Below, in pieces: positions 31,401 through 37,940 of a stretch of 64,000 nt of DNA (position 1 is the first letter of the stretch; every line of letters begins with the position of its first letter). The position numbers and the translations under genes are program-made. Where the stretch lies: the NCBI RefSeq assembly GCF_003012745.1, contig NZ_PXYK01000001.1, positions 124,001 through 188,000 on the forward strand, in the 5' to 3' direction. The DNA comes from Kumtagia ephedrae. GTDB lineage: Bacteria > Pseudomonadota > Alphaproteobacteria > Rhizobiales > Rhizobiaceae. The notes below the pieces were generated by a model. The model ran no database searches. It was not told where the DNA came from and was given only the letters and a program-made list of their open reading frames with translations.

Positions 31401-32943
31401 GCTGGTAGATGAGGGTATAGGTACCCGTGGGGTTGCCGGTCAGCGCATAGCTGTAGATGCCGCCCATCTGCAGCAGCGGATCGGTGGTGCCGGGATCGCC
31501 GTCGCCGGCGAAGCCGCCGTCGCCGTCATGGTCCCACAGAATGCTGGCGGTGGCGAAGTAGAGCGTGTTGCCGTCGGCGCTGAGCGCCACGCCCTCCACC
31601 GTGCCCTTCTCCTGCGGAAACGCCTCGCCGAAAATGTCCGTCGGATGAACGACGTCGTCGTCATCCGGGCTGAAGTTCAGGGTGGTGATATTGCCCCCGC
31701 CCCACGAAAAAGCCTTGGTGCCGTCGGACGGATCGAGCCCGCTGATCTTGTAGATGAAGTTGCGCGTGACGGAGTCGCCGTCCTGGGCGGCCACCACCCG
31801 GTGCACGGTCATGTAGACGTCGCCGGTGGCGAAGTTGATGGCGAAGTCGTCGACGAAGCCGCTGTTGGCCGTGCCGTTGGGATTGCCGCTGCCGGTGCCG
31901 CCGAGCTGCGCCAGGACGGTCGAGGTCTGGCCGGCGGTGTTGTAGACGATCTTTTCGAAGCGCTGGCCGTGGGTGAAATAGATGATGCCGCTGTCGGGGT
32001 CGATCTCCATGTCGCGTATGAACGCTTCGGTCCCGGGCGCCTGGTTGCTGGTGTAGAGCGTGGTCATCGCCGGCGCGGTGCCGGGATTGCCGAGCAGGTC
32101 GGAAATATTACCCTGGAGGATGCGGTTGGTGCCGCTGACGTTGGAATCGATGATGAAGAACAGGCCGCGGGCGGTGTCGAACTGGATGTCCCTCGGCGCG
32201 ACCACGGTGTCGGCAAGGTCCTCGTTGTCGAGCGTCATCAGGAAGTTGAGATTGAAGCCGGTCGTGCCCGAATTGACGGTCGAGTCCCCCTGGACGCTCC
32301 AGATCGCGTCGCCGCCGCCCGTGGCCGTGCCCCAGATGCTGAGATCGGACGCCTTGAAATAGGGCCCCGTGTTGTCGACCTGGTCGAGCGGGTTCTGGCC
32401 GCCCCGGTTGTCGCCCTCCCAATTGCTGAAATCGGCGACGTTCTGGATCAGCGACTTGCCGTTGAAGAAATGCGCGAAGGGCTCGGTGGTCGGGCCGTGA
32501 TAGGAGGCGCTGTCGAGGCCGACCGCCACGGCGTTGAGGCCAGTCGTCAGGCCGGTGCCGGTCAGGTTGCCGTTGAAGGTGGTGTTGCCGTCGCCGATCT
32601 CGATGGCGAAGAGGAAGCTGGTCGGCGCGTCGGCGGTGCCCTGATAGGCATAGATCGTGTCGCCGGCCTCCTCGGGATTGAGCGAGCCGAGCGCCGCGCC
32701 GGTCAGATTGACCGTCGTGCCGGCGGCCAGTCCGCCGGCGGGCACGGTGTAGGTGGCGACGCCGTCGCCGCCGCCGGCGACGAAGGCAGAGCCGTTCCAG
32801 GCGCGGTCGGAGAAGTGGATGACGGTGCCGGCCGCCAGGTCGGTCATCGCGACGAAGCGCAACGCGTCGGCCGTCGGCGGGTTTCCCGTGCCGTCGCTCT
32901 GCCCGGTGTTATAGGCAATGACGGCGATATCGCCAGCAGGCAT
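28462..32943 (-). CDS. Giant RTX / cadherin-like secreted protein
   Basis: 1493 residues, very acidic, no signal peptide; type I secretion is expected. Residues 1-235 form a domain opening IAVIAYNTGQSDGTGNPP with HFSDRAWNGSAFV and GDTIYAYQGT. Residues 245-590 look like a beta-propeller (IIYFTHG, LYFATASILW, LYFTDFTGKQ). Residues 590-1170 are cadherin-like/VCBS-type repeats with NDAPVNTLP and NDAPALTGL and a last one at 1050-1168. RTX nonapeptides occur near 1175-1215 (DILDGGTGDDVMDGGTGDD) and 1270-1400. The last 90 residues match the C-terminal module of the short RTX protein. GGGGGG precedes ATG 32943. It is divergent from three Tail-Collar genes. Surface adhesin or matrix protein is a guess. 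Confidence 0.85.
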   Translation of the reverse strand: MPAGDIAVIAYNTGQSDGTGNPPTADALRFVAMTDLAAGTVIHFSDRAWNGSAFVAGGGDGVATYTVPAGGLAAGTTVNLTGAALGSLNPEEAGDTIYAYQGTADAPTSFLFAIEIGDGNTTFNGNLTGTGLTTGLNAVAVGLDSASYHGPTTEPFAHFFNGKSLIQNVADFSNWEGDNRGGQNPLDQVDNTGPYFKASDLSIWGTATGGGDAIWSVQGDSTVNSGTTGFNLNFLMTLDNEDLADTVVAPRDIQFDTARGLFFIIDSNVSGTNRILQGNISDLLGNPGTAPAMTTLYTSNQAPGTEAFIRDMEIDPDSGIIYFTHGQRFEKIVYNTAGQTSTVLAQLGGTGSGNPNGTANSGFVDDFAINFATGDVYMTVHRVVAAQDGDSVTRNFIYKISGLDPSDGTKAFSWGGGNITTLNFSPDDDDVVHPTDIFGEAFPQEKGTVEGVALSADGNTLYFATASILWDHDGDGGFAGDGDPGTTDPLLQMGGIYSYALTGNPTGTYTLIYQQVAGSGPQGLLDDLEVDSVTGHLYFTDFTGKQMGATNPPGDEGIWRIATNGTGLTFFQGVNNVNSLAPGNIVLNRAPIVLSSSEATPTATEAAGAGSGLSATVQPFLSLNVSDFETADQTNQLNGAVIRVSGNFLAGDRLSINGLTSGTLDFGAQDITYSYNAATGAMVLSGASTFDNYEAAIALVRYQASGDNPTDYGTKGSRTIAWSVSDGLNQSEEVDTTVTVVGVNDAPVNTLPGVVPAADEDTGLSITGISVADVDADPASHNVTVTLDVDNGTLDILTDVVGGVTAGQVSGDNSSTITITATQNQINTTLAALNGLVYKGNLNFNGADTLTVTTNDNGSSGTDPGLTGTGTSEQDGDQRGITVNAVNDAPALTGLGGTVATDEQTAMSLDTDALIADVDLDPLNGGNGSYAGASLVLARQGGASGEDDFGFDTGGALFTVSGSDLQAGGQTFATFAVSGGTLTVTFTGSGTAATGALVDDVLRHITYTNTSDTPPASVVIDYTFNDGSPGNGQGSGATATATGSTTVDITAVDDIGVAQDDSFATDEATAITTGNVFSSNGSGADTDPDSTLAVAKVNGVALDVGTQITLASGALLTLNADGTFIYNPNGAFDDLPASGSGASNLLRDDSFTYELADGDTATVTVTVSGLDSSDTLLGTAGADSLSGGILDDILDGGTGDDVMDGGTGDDLFKVDSAADQVIELSGGGTDTVQSTVSYALAAGGEVELLQTADAAGITAINLRGNALQQTIIGNDGANILHDGGTGPLPNDGVPDTLIGNGGNDTYIVYAAAALIVEIAGEGHDRLAAGVDFVLAVGVSVEYLTTTSLTATSAIDLTGNEIRQWVRGNNGDNVLDGGGGIDTLFGMGGADAFRFSTALGAGNVDRIADFSVADDSIHLDDAIFTALTTPGTLDASAFKDIALAARDADDRILYNSTTGSLFYDADGSASAFAPVKFAALSPGLALSAADFVVV

Positions 32944-33459
32944 CTGAGTATCCCCCCTGAAAGGCCGGCGGGAGCGCGCGGCGCCCTTACCCCTGCCGCG
33001 TCGTCTCGGCCATGATGCAATGTCGGCGCGACGCCGGCGGCCAATTCGACAGCGATCCTATTCACATCCGGAGGAGTGTACAAGGAAAAGTTGTCGCCCC
33101 AGCTCCGCGGCGCCTACATCCAATTAAGTAAAACATCCACTGAAATGCTTTCGCTCGAGTAATTTTGCATCGCGTTCGATCTACTCGGGGCCGTTCTTTT
33201 TTTTGGATTGATCCATTCGAGTCTTTACGCGGCACAAGATCGGCAGAGATTTCCATGGCTTGATAAACCGTCCTGCGAATGACAATCAACAACCGAGCTA
33301 AACCGAGAGTTTATCCCGATAAGTTTCGGCCTGTCTCCTCAGTTATATCTATCGGCATGTTTCTTTCGCTGAAATGAGTGGATTGACCACTGCAAGAGCC
33401 TTGTTATACGTTGACGACAGCTTCGCTTGTGCGGCCGGCAACGCCTGTGGGGGGATGTC
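32944..33459. other. AT-richer divergent region between giant RTX gene and collar genes
   Basis: 516 bp with no supportable gene. From about 33080 to 33420 the base composition is clearly richer in A and T than the rest of the window, with an eight-T run near 33197-33204. It must carry both divergent promoters and may mark transferred DNA. Confidence 0.5.
33383..33410 (+). promoter_or_regulatory. Possible promoter of the Tail-Collar genes
   Basis: TTGACC (33383-33388), 16-bp spacer, TATACG (33405-33410); the first collar gene starts 50 bp downstream. Both hexamers are decent but imperfect. Confidence 0.4.
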
Positions 33460-33993
33460 ATGGCACCATACGTTGGTGAAATCCGCATTTTCGCGGGCAA
33501 CTTCGCGCCAGCCGGATGGCTGTTCTGCCAGGGCCAGACCGTGTCGATCAGCGAATACGAGGCGCTGTTCCAGCTGATCGGCACGACCTATGGTGGCGAC
33601 GGCCAGGAAACCTTCGACCTGCCCAACCTAGCGAGCCGGGTGCCCATCCACATGGGGACAGGTCCCGACGGCACCACCTATCAACTCGGCGAGATGGACG
33701 GCGTGGAAAGCGTCACCCTGACAACCCAGCAGATCCCGATCCATTCCCATCCGCCCGTCGCCAGCACGAGCAGCGCCACCTCGCCCTCGCCCGCCGGCCA
33801 GGTCATCGCGCTGCCGGCCGCTCCACCGAGCGTGGTCAATCCGCTGCTGTTCGGCACCGACCCCCCGCAGGTGCCGCTGAGCCCGGCGAGCATCGCCCCG
33901 ACGGGAGGCAGCCAGCCGCACGAGAACATGCAACCGTACCTGTGCATCAACTACATCATCTCGATGTACGGGGTGTTTCCGAGCCAGACATAG
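33460..33993 (+). CDS. Tail-Collar domain protein 1 (MdpB-like)
   Basis: 177 residues. The N-terminus (MAPYVGEIRIFAGNFAPAGW, FCQGQTVSISEYEALF, IGTTYGGDG, FDLPNLASRVPIHMG) is the phage Tail-Collar domain as found in short tail fibres and in the microcystin-dependent protein MdpB. An HSH motif follows (IPIHSHPP), then a variable Pro/Ala-rich middle, and the conserved end HENMQPYLCINYIISMYGVFP. No signal peptide. GGGGGATGTC precedes ATG 33460. First of three tandem paralogues, the most divergent of them. In phage fibres HxH motifs bind metal at the trimer axis, so trimer formation is likely; the role here is unknown. No other phage genes are nearby. Confidence 0.9.
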   Translation: MAPYVGEIRIFAGNFAPAGWLFCQGQTVSISEYEALFQLIGTTYGGDGQETFDLPNLASRVPIHMGTGPDGTTYQLGEMDGVESVTLTTQQIPIHSHPPVASTSSATSPSPAGQVIALPAAPPSVVNPLLFGTDPPQVPLSPASIAPTGGSQPHENMQPYLCINYIISMYGVFPSQT

Positions 33994-34043
33994 CGGGCCG
34001 GCGCGGCCTGCGTATCCGATCCCTGTTCTCTCCGGAGACCGCA

Positions 34044-34586
34044 ATGTCAGACCAGTTCGTCGCCGAAATCCGCATCTTTCCGTTCAATTTTCCGCCGAAA
34101 GGCTGGGCCTTTTGCAACGGGCAGCTGATGCCCATCTCGCAGAATACGGCGCTGTTCGCGCTGCTGGGCACCACCTATGGCGGCGACGGCAAGTCGACTT
34201 TCGCGCTTCCGAACCTGGAAGGTTGCGCGGCGATGCAGCCGGGCCAGGGATCAGGCCTGAGCGAACGCTTCCTGGGAGAAGAGGGCGGGACCCAGTCGAT
34301 CACCCTGCTGTCGTCGGAGATGCCGGCGCATTCGCATAATTTCATGACGAGCAACAACGACGCCGCGTCGGGCACTCCGGCCGGCCAGCAATTCGCCAAG
34401 GGCGCCTGGGATTCGGGCAGCGAAAGCGGACGGATCGCGACCTACACGACCAATCCGCCGGATACGACCTTCGCGTTCCAGGCGCTCAGCATCGCGGGGG
34501 GCAACCTGCCGCACCCGAACATGCAGCCCTATCTGACGCTGAACTACTGCATCGCCCTGCAAGGCATCTTCCCGCAGCGGCCCTAA
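34044..34586 (+). CDS. Tail-Collar domain protein 2 (MdpB-like)
   Basis: 180 residues. Same architecture as its neighbours: VAEIRIFPFNFPPKGWAFCN, LFALLGTTYGGDG, FALPNLEG, the HxH motif in MPAHSHNFM, and the C-terminal block PHPNMQPYLTLNYCIALQGI. The middle part (about residues 100-150) differs in sequence from both other paralogues, as expected if this surface makes specific contacts. It starts 50 bp after the first collar gene, so they are one transcription unit. It is closer to the third paralogue than to the first. Confidence 0.9.
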   Translation: MSDQFVAEIRIFPFNFPPKGWAFCNGQLMPISQNTALFALLGTTYGGDGKSTFALPNLEGCAAMQPGQGSGLSERFLGEEGGTQSITLLSSEMPAHSHNFMTSNNDAASGTPAGQQFAKGAWDSGSESGRIATYTTNPPDTTFAFQALSIAGGNLPHPNMQPYLTLNYCIALQGIFPQRP

Positions 34587-34688
34587 GGCAATTCCAGCAA
34601 AAGCGTGCAGCGGTTTTGCGTCCGGAATTGCGGAAAAACAAGGAGATAGAGCAAATCCGTTGATTCGAGGAAAAACGGAAATGCCCTA
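34587..34688. repeat. Dispersed rhizobial intergenic repeat inside the collar operon
   Basis: About 100 bp starting GGCAATTCC directly at the stop codon of collar gene 2. It has an 8-bp perfect inverted repeat GCAATTCC (34588-34595)/GGAATTGC (34624-34631) and the segment AAACAAGGAGATAGAGC, which I recognise from many intergenic repeats in Rhizobium and Mesorhizobium genomes. It separates collar genes 2 and 3. Confidence 0.65.
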
Positions 34689-34741
34689 GTGACATCGCAC
34701 CGAGGCGCCGCGCCGCCTCGCAACCCAAGGAACCAGGCGTC

Positions 34742-35287
34742 ATGGCCGAGCCCTTCCTCTCCGAGATCAAGATCGTCTCCTTCAACTTCCCGCCGAAGGG
34801 ATGGGCGTTCTGCAACGGTCAGCTCTTGCCGATCAACCAGAACCAGGCCCTGTTCTCCCTGCTCGGCACCACCTATGGGGGCGACGGACGCGTCACTTTC
34901 GCCTTGCCGAATCTCAGGGGCCGGTCGCCGATCCACATGGGCGACGGACACACGCTCGGCGAGGCGGCGGGCTCGACGAGCGTCACGGTGACGCCGCAGC
35001 AAATGCCGGCGCACACGCACGCGTTCATGGGCCGCAACGAGCTGCCTGCCGCCACGACGGCCAACGCCACGCCGGGCGGCACGAAGGTGCTGGCCCAGGG
35101 GAACGCCTCGCTGCAGAGCGGCCAGACCGCCGCAGTCAGCCTCTATGGGCCGCCTGCCTCGCTCAATGCGATGGCGCCGCAAGCCGTCAGCAATGCCGGC
35201 GGCAGCCAGGCGCACACCAACATGATGCCCTACCTCGTGCTCAACTTCGTCATCGCGCTGCAGGGCATCTTTCCATCACGCAACTGA
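34742..35287 (+). CDS. Tail-Collar domain protein 3 (MdpB-like)
   Basis: 181 residues. LSEIKIVSFNFPPKGWAFCN, INQNQALFSLLGTTYGGDG and FALPNLRGRSPIHMGDG form the collar domain; the HxH motif is in MPAHTHAFM; the end is AHTNMMPYLVLNFVIALQGI. It is 155 bp downstream of paralogue 2, separated by a dispersed repeat, and may be read through from the same promoter. It is convergent with the DUF6916-like gene. Confidence 0.9.
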   Translation: MAEPFLSEIKIVSFNFPPKGWAFCNGQLLPINQNQALFSLLGTTYGGDGRVTFALPNLRGRSPIHMGDGHTLGEAAGSTSVTVTPQQMPAHTHAFMGRNELPAATTANATPGGTKVLAQGNASLQSGQTAAVSLYGPPASLNAMAPQAVSNAGGSQAHTNMMPYLVLNFVIALQGIFPSRN

Positions 35288-35441
35288 GTTTGCCGGGCAA
35301 GACCGTCCGGGCCGGAAGGAGGAGCGGCACGACCGGTGTCTTCGACATGCGGTGCGGATGCGGCTCTACGAAGATCGAACGGGCGGACCGGAATTGCTTG
35401 CGGGCCGTCTTGGCGCGGCTGTCGGCAGCTGGCTGCGTCCG

Positions 35442-35756
35442 TCAATTGAAAGCCGCCTGATAGTTCTGCTGACCGGACTGGACGGTATGGACCGGCATCA
35501 AATGAAGGTTGAACGACGGTCCGCCCTCCAGCCCGATCGTGTAGAAACCCTCACCGATGACGGTGCCCGGCGGTCCCCGGAACACCAGGCTGAACGGCTC
35601 GCGCAGTCCGATGTTGCGCTCCCATTCCTCAAGCCGGCGGGCTTCGACGGCGGTCAGCGTCATCGGGTGAGGCCAGCCCGGAATGCGGAAATCCTTGTCG
35701 ATATGCGGCCGGAAGTGGTCGGCGGTGATGTCCGCGGGCGATAGCGGCTCTGTCAT
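35442..35756 (-). CDS. DUF6916-like protein linked to Tail-Collar genes
   Basis: 104 residues, no signal peptide. ITADHFRPHIDKDFRIPGW, then a charged helix TAVEARRLEEWERNIGLREP, then PFSLVFRGPPGTVIGEGFYT and the end LHLMPVHTVQSGQQNYQAAF. The SLVFRGP and YQAAFN stretches match small proteins now named DUF6916 that I have seen next to Tail-Collar triads. GGAGGAGAG precedes ATG 35756. It is convergent with collar gene 3 and divergent from the GNAT gene. Function unknown; a chaperone or assembly partner of the collar proteins is possible. Confidence 0.65.
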   Translation of the reverse strand: MTEPLSPADITADHFRPHIDKDFRIPGWPHPMTLTAVEARRLEEWERNIGLREPFSLVFRGPPGTVIGEGFYTIGLEGGPSFNLHLMPVHTVQSGQQNYQAAFN

Positions 35757-35860
35757 GACGCGTTTCTCTCCTCCTCCCGGCTTGGGGGCAGTATGATCGG
35801 AGGTGTGATCGCTTGTAAACGACCGCCTGCCCGCGGCCGGTTTCGTTGAGGAATTTTCCG

Positions 35861-36361
35861 ATGCATGACGTCGTCGATGTCGCCTCCCCGCTGGGCAGAC
35901 TGCAATTGCGGCCCGAGCGGGAGGACGATCAGGCCTTCCGCTTCGACCTGTTCTGCAACTCGCGACTGCCGGAATGGCGGCTGGTCGCACTCGATCCAAA
36001 CCTGTTCCAGCAGATCATGCGCCATCAGTTCCACGCGCAGACGGTTAGCTACCGCGCCCAGTTTCCGAACGCGCGCTTCGACATCGTCGAGCTCGACAGG
36101 GCGCCGGTCGGCCGCATCGTCGTCAACCGGCCCGGCGACGTCATCCATATCGTCGACCAGGCGATCGTGCCGGAACTGCGCAGCCGCGGCATCGGCACCG
36201 GCATCATGACGGCGCTGATGGAGGAGGCCCGGCGCAACGACATTCCGGTGCGCCTCAAGGTCGCCTCCGACAACGACCCGTCCATGCGGCTCTATTTCCG
36301 GCTCGGCTTCGCGGTGATCGACACGACCGTGACCTATCTGGAGATGGAATGGCGGGGCTAA
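35861..36361 (+). CDS. GNAT-family N-acetyltransferase linked to Tail-Collar genes
   Basis: 166 residues, single GNAT domain. The acetyl-CoA-binding loop is AIVPELRSRGIGTGIMTALM (R/Q-x-x-G-x-G pattern), followed by VASDNDPSMRLYFRLGFAV, the C-terminal beta-strand region. ATG 35861 has GAGGAA upstream; an in-frame TTG at 35846 is rejected. It shares a divergent promoter region of about 100 bp with the DUF6916-like gene. The acceptor is unknown; modification of one of the surface proteins encoded beside it is a guess. Confidence 0.88.
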   Translation: MHDVVDVASPLGRLQLRPEREDDQAFRFDLFCNSRLPEWRLVALDPNLFQQIMRHQFHAQTVSYRAQFPNARFDIVELDRAPVGRIVVNRPGDVIHIVDQAIVPELRSRGIGTGIMTALMEEARRNDIPVRLKVASDNDPSMRLYFRLGFAVIDTTVTYLEMEWRG

Positions 36362-36456
36362 GCCGCGGGCGACTGAAAGCTTTTCGGCTGCGTCGCGCCC
36401 GTTGTGGGCCCGAGACGGTCTGGATGCAAGCCGCTGCACACTCCCGCTGGCAGTGC

Positions 36457-37314
36457 CTAATGCAGGTGCCTCAGCTTGTCAGGGTTGCGCACCACATAGA
36501 TGGCGGCGACCTTTCCGTCCTCGATTTCGAGCGCCGTCGTCTGGAGCTCGCCATCGGCTTCCAGCGTGACGAAACCGGGCAGACCGTTGATGAAGCCCGC
36601 ACGAACGAGCTTCGAGCCGTTGTCGCGGAACAGAGCCGCCAGGCCTTCGTGCACCTTCATCACCGCGTCGAAGCCGAAGATCGGCGCCGTGGCCGCCGCG
36701 CGCTTGCCGCCGCCGTCGGCATGGACGCTGACGTCGGCCGTCAGCATGGCGCCGAGCGCCTTCATGTCGCCGCTGCGGGAGGCGGCGAAGAAGGCCTCGG
36801 CAAGCTCGATCCCGTGCTGCCGGTCCACCTGGTAGCGCGGCCGCGCCTGGCGCACATGGGTGCGGGCGCGGGTCGCGAGTTGCCGGCAGGCGGCCGGGTC
36901 GCGCCGGATGGTCTTGGCGACCTCCTCGAACTCCAGGCCGAAGACATCGTGCAGCAGGAAGGCCGCCCGCTCGAGCGGAGACAGGCGTTCCAGCGCCAAC
37001 ATCAACGGCAAGGTGACGTCCTCCTCTTCCTCCTCCTCGACGACGGGATCGGGAAGCCAGGGGCCGACATAGGTCTCGCGCTTGCGGCGCGCCGACTTGA
37101 GCTGGTCGAGGCAGAGCCGCGTGACCGTGCGGCGCAGGAACGCCTCCGGCTCGCGCACCGCGCCGCGCTCGGCCCCCATCCAGCGGATGAAGGCCTCCTG
37201 CACGACGTCCTCGGCGTCGGCCACCGAGCCGAGCATGCGGTAGGCGACGCGTATGAGCTTCGGACGCAGCGGGTCGAAGCTCGCCGCCGCGTCCGCGTGC
37301 CCAATCTCCGCCAT
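36457..37314 (-). CDS. ECF41-type RNA polymerase sigma factor with SnoaL-like extension
   Basis: 285 residues. Region 2 (residues about 15-80, RVAYRMLGSVADAEDVVQEAFIRW) and region 4 (about 105-155) are followed by a SnoaL-like C-terminal domain that regulates activity in this group. The three ECF41 marks are all present: WLPDP (86-90) in the linker, DGGGK (200-204) and NPDKLRHL (277-284). There is no anti-sigma gene, as usual for ECF41. Its ATG overlaps the stop of the upstream AhpD-like gene by one base, so translation is coupled. It should drive its own operon from the matching promoter at 37818-37844. Confidence 0.92.
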   Translation of the reverse strand: MAEIGHADAAASFDPLRPKLIRVAYRMLGSVADAEDVVQEAFIRWMGAERGAVREPEAFLRRTVTRLCLDQLKSARRKRETYVGPWLPDPVVEEEEEEDVTLPLMLALERLSPLERAAFLLHDVFGLEFEEVAKTIRRDPAACRQLATRARTHVRQARPRYQVDRQHGIELAEAFFAASRSGDMKALGAMLTADVSVHADGGGKRAAATAPIFGFDAVMKVHEGLAALFRDNGSKLVRAGFINGLPGFVTLEADGELQTTALEIEDGKVAAIYVVRNPDKLRHLH

Positions 37315-37787
37315 CAGGCGGCCACCCTGGCCTGGATTGCCTTGACCGCCTTCGGGTCGACGAACAGGCCAAAGCCGATGGCGAGCCGGTTCCAGCCGTT
37401 GATGATGTTGATCATCAGCGTCAGCTTCACCTGCTCCTCCTCCGAAAACTGCGCCTTCAGCGCTTCGTAGGCGGCTTCATGCGTGTGGCCTTCCGACAGC
37501 CGCGTCAGTGCCTCGGTCCAGCCGAGCGCGGCGCGCTCGCGATCGGTGTAGCAGGGCGCGTCGCGCCAGGCCGACAGCAGGTAGATGCGCTGCTCGGTCT
37601 CGCCCTTCTCGCGCGCGGCGGCCGTGTGCATGTTGAGGCAGTTGGCGCAGCCGTTGATCTGCGAGGCACGGATTTCCACCAGGTGGACGAGGCTCGTCTC
37701 CAGGCTGGAGGCGACGCCGAGCGAGGTGCCCATCCAGCTCTTCATCAGCGAAGGGGCTACGGCAAAAGGATCGAGTTTGGCAGTCAT
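37314..37787 (-). CDS. Carboxymuconolactone decarboxylase/AhpD-like protein, ECF41 partner
   Basis: 157 residues, AhpD-like helical fold. The redox motif is GCANCLNMHTAAAREKGE with the CxxC pair and the following His, and the second half has FSEEEQVKLTLMINIINGWNRLAIGF. Known ECF41 operons usually pair the sigma factor with such a carboxymuconolactone decarboxylase/oxidoreductase/epimerase (COE) gene. GGAACC precedes ATG 37787. It is the first gene after the ECF41 promoter. The substrate is not known in any member I can name with confidence. Confidence 0.9.
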   Translation of the reverse strand: MTAKLDPFAVAPSLMKSWMGTSLGVASSLETSLVHLVEIRASQINGCANCLNMHTAAAREKGETEQRIYLLSAWRDAPCYTDRERAALGWTEALTRLSEGHTHEAAYEALKAQFSEEEQVKLTLMINIINGWNRLAIGFGLFVDPKAVKAIQARVAA

Positions 37788-37817
37788 GGTGGGTTCCTTT
37801 CGTGGTTACGACACCAT

Positions 37818-37844
37818 GACGAGACGGGAAGCGGCAGTGTGACA
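37818..37844 (-). promoter_or_regulatory. ECF41-dependent promoter
   Basis: On the minus strand TGTCACA, 16 bp, CGTC: an exact match to the ECF41 promoter pattern as I know it. It ends 31 bp upstream of the AhpD-like start codon, indicating autoregulation of the operon. Confidence 0.82.
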
Positions 37845-37940
37845 TCGACGCCGATTTTTTTCCATGCTTATAGGCCGTCAGGCGTCGCTGGCCGAACGGG
37901 TGATCCCGTTCGCTGCGCAACCGCCGCGCCTTGAACCGGC

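Noticed and set aside
33460-35287. Collar genes as remnant of a prophage
   Set aside because: No other phage gene, attachment repeat or integrase lies within the window, and all three frames are intact and have conserved ends.
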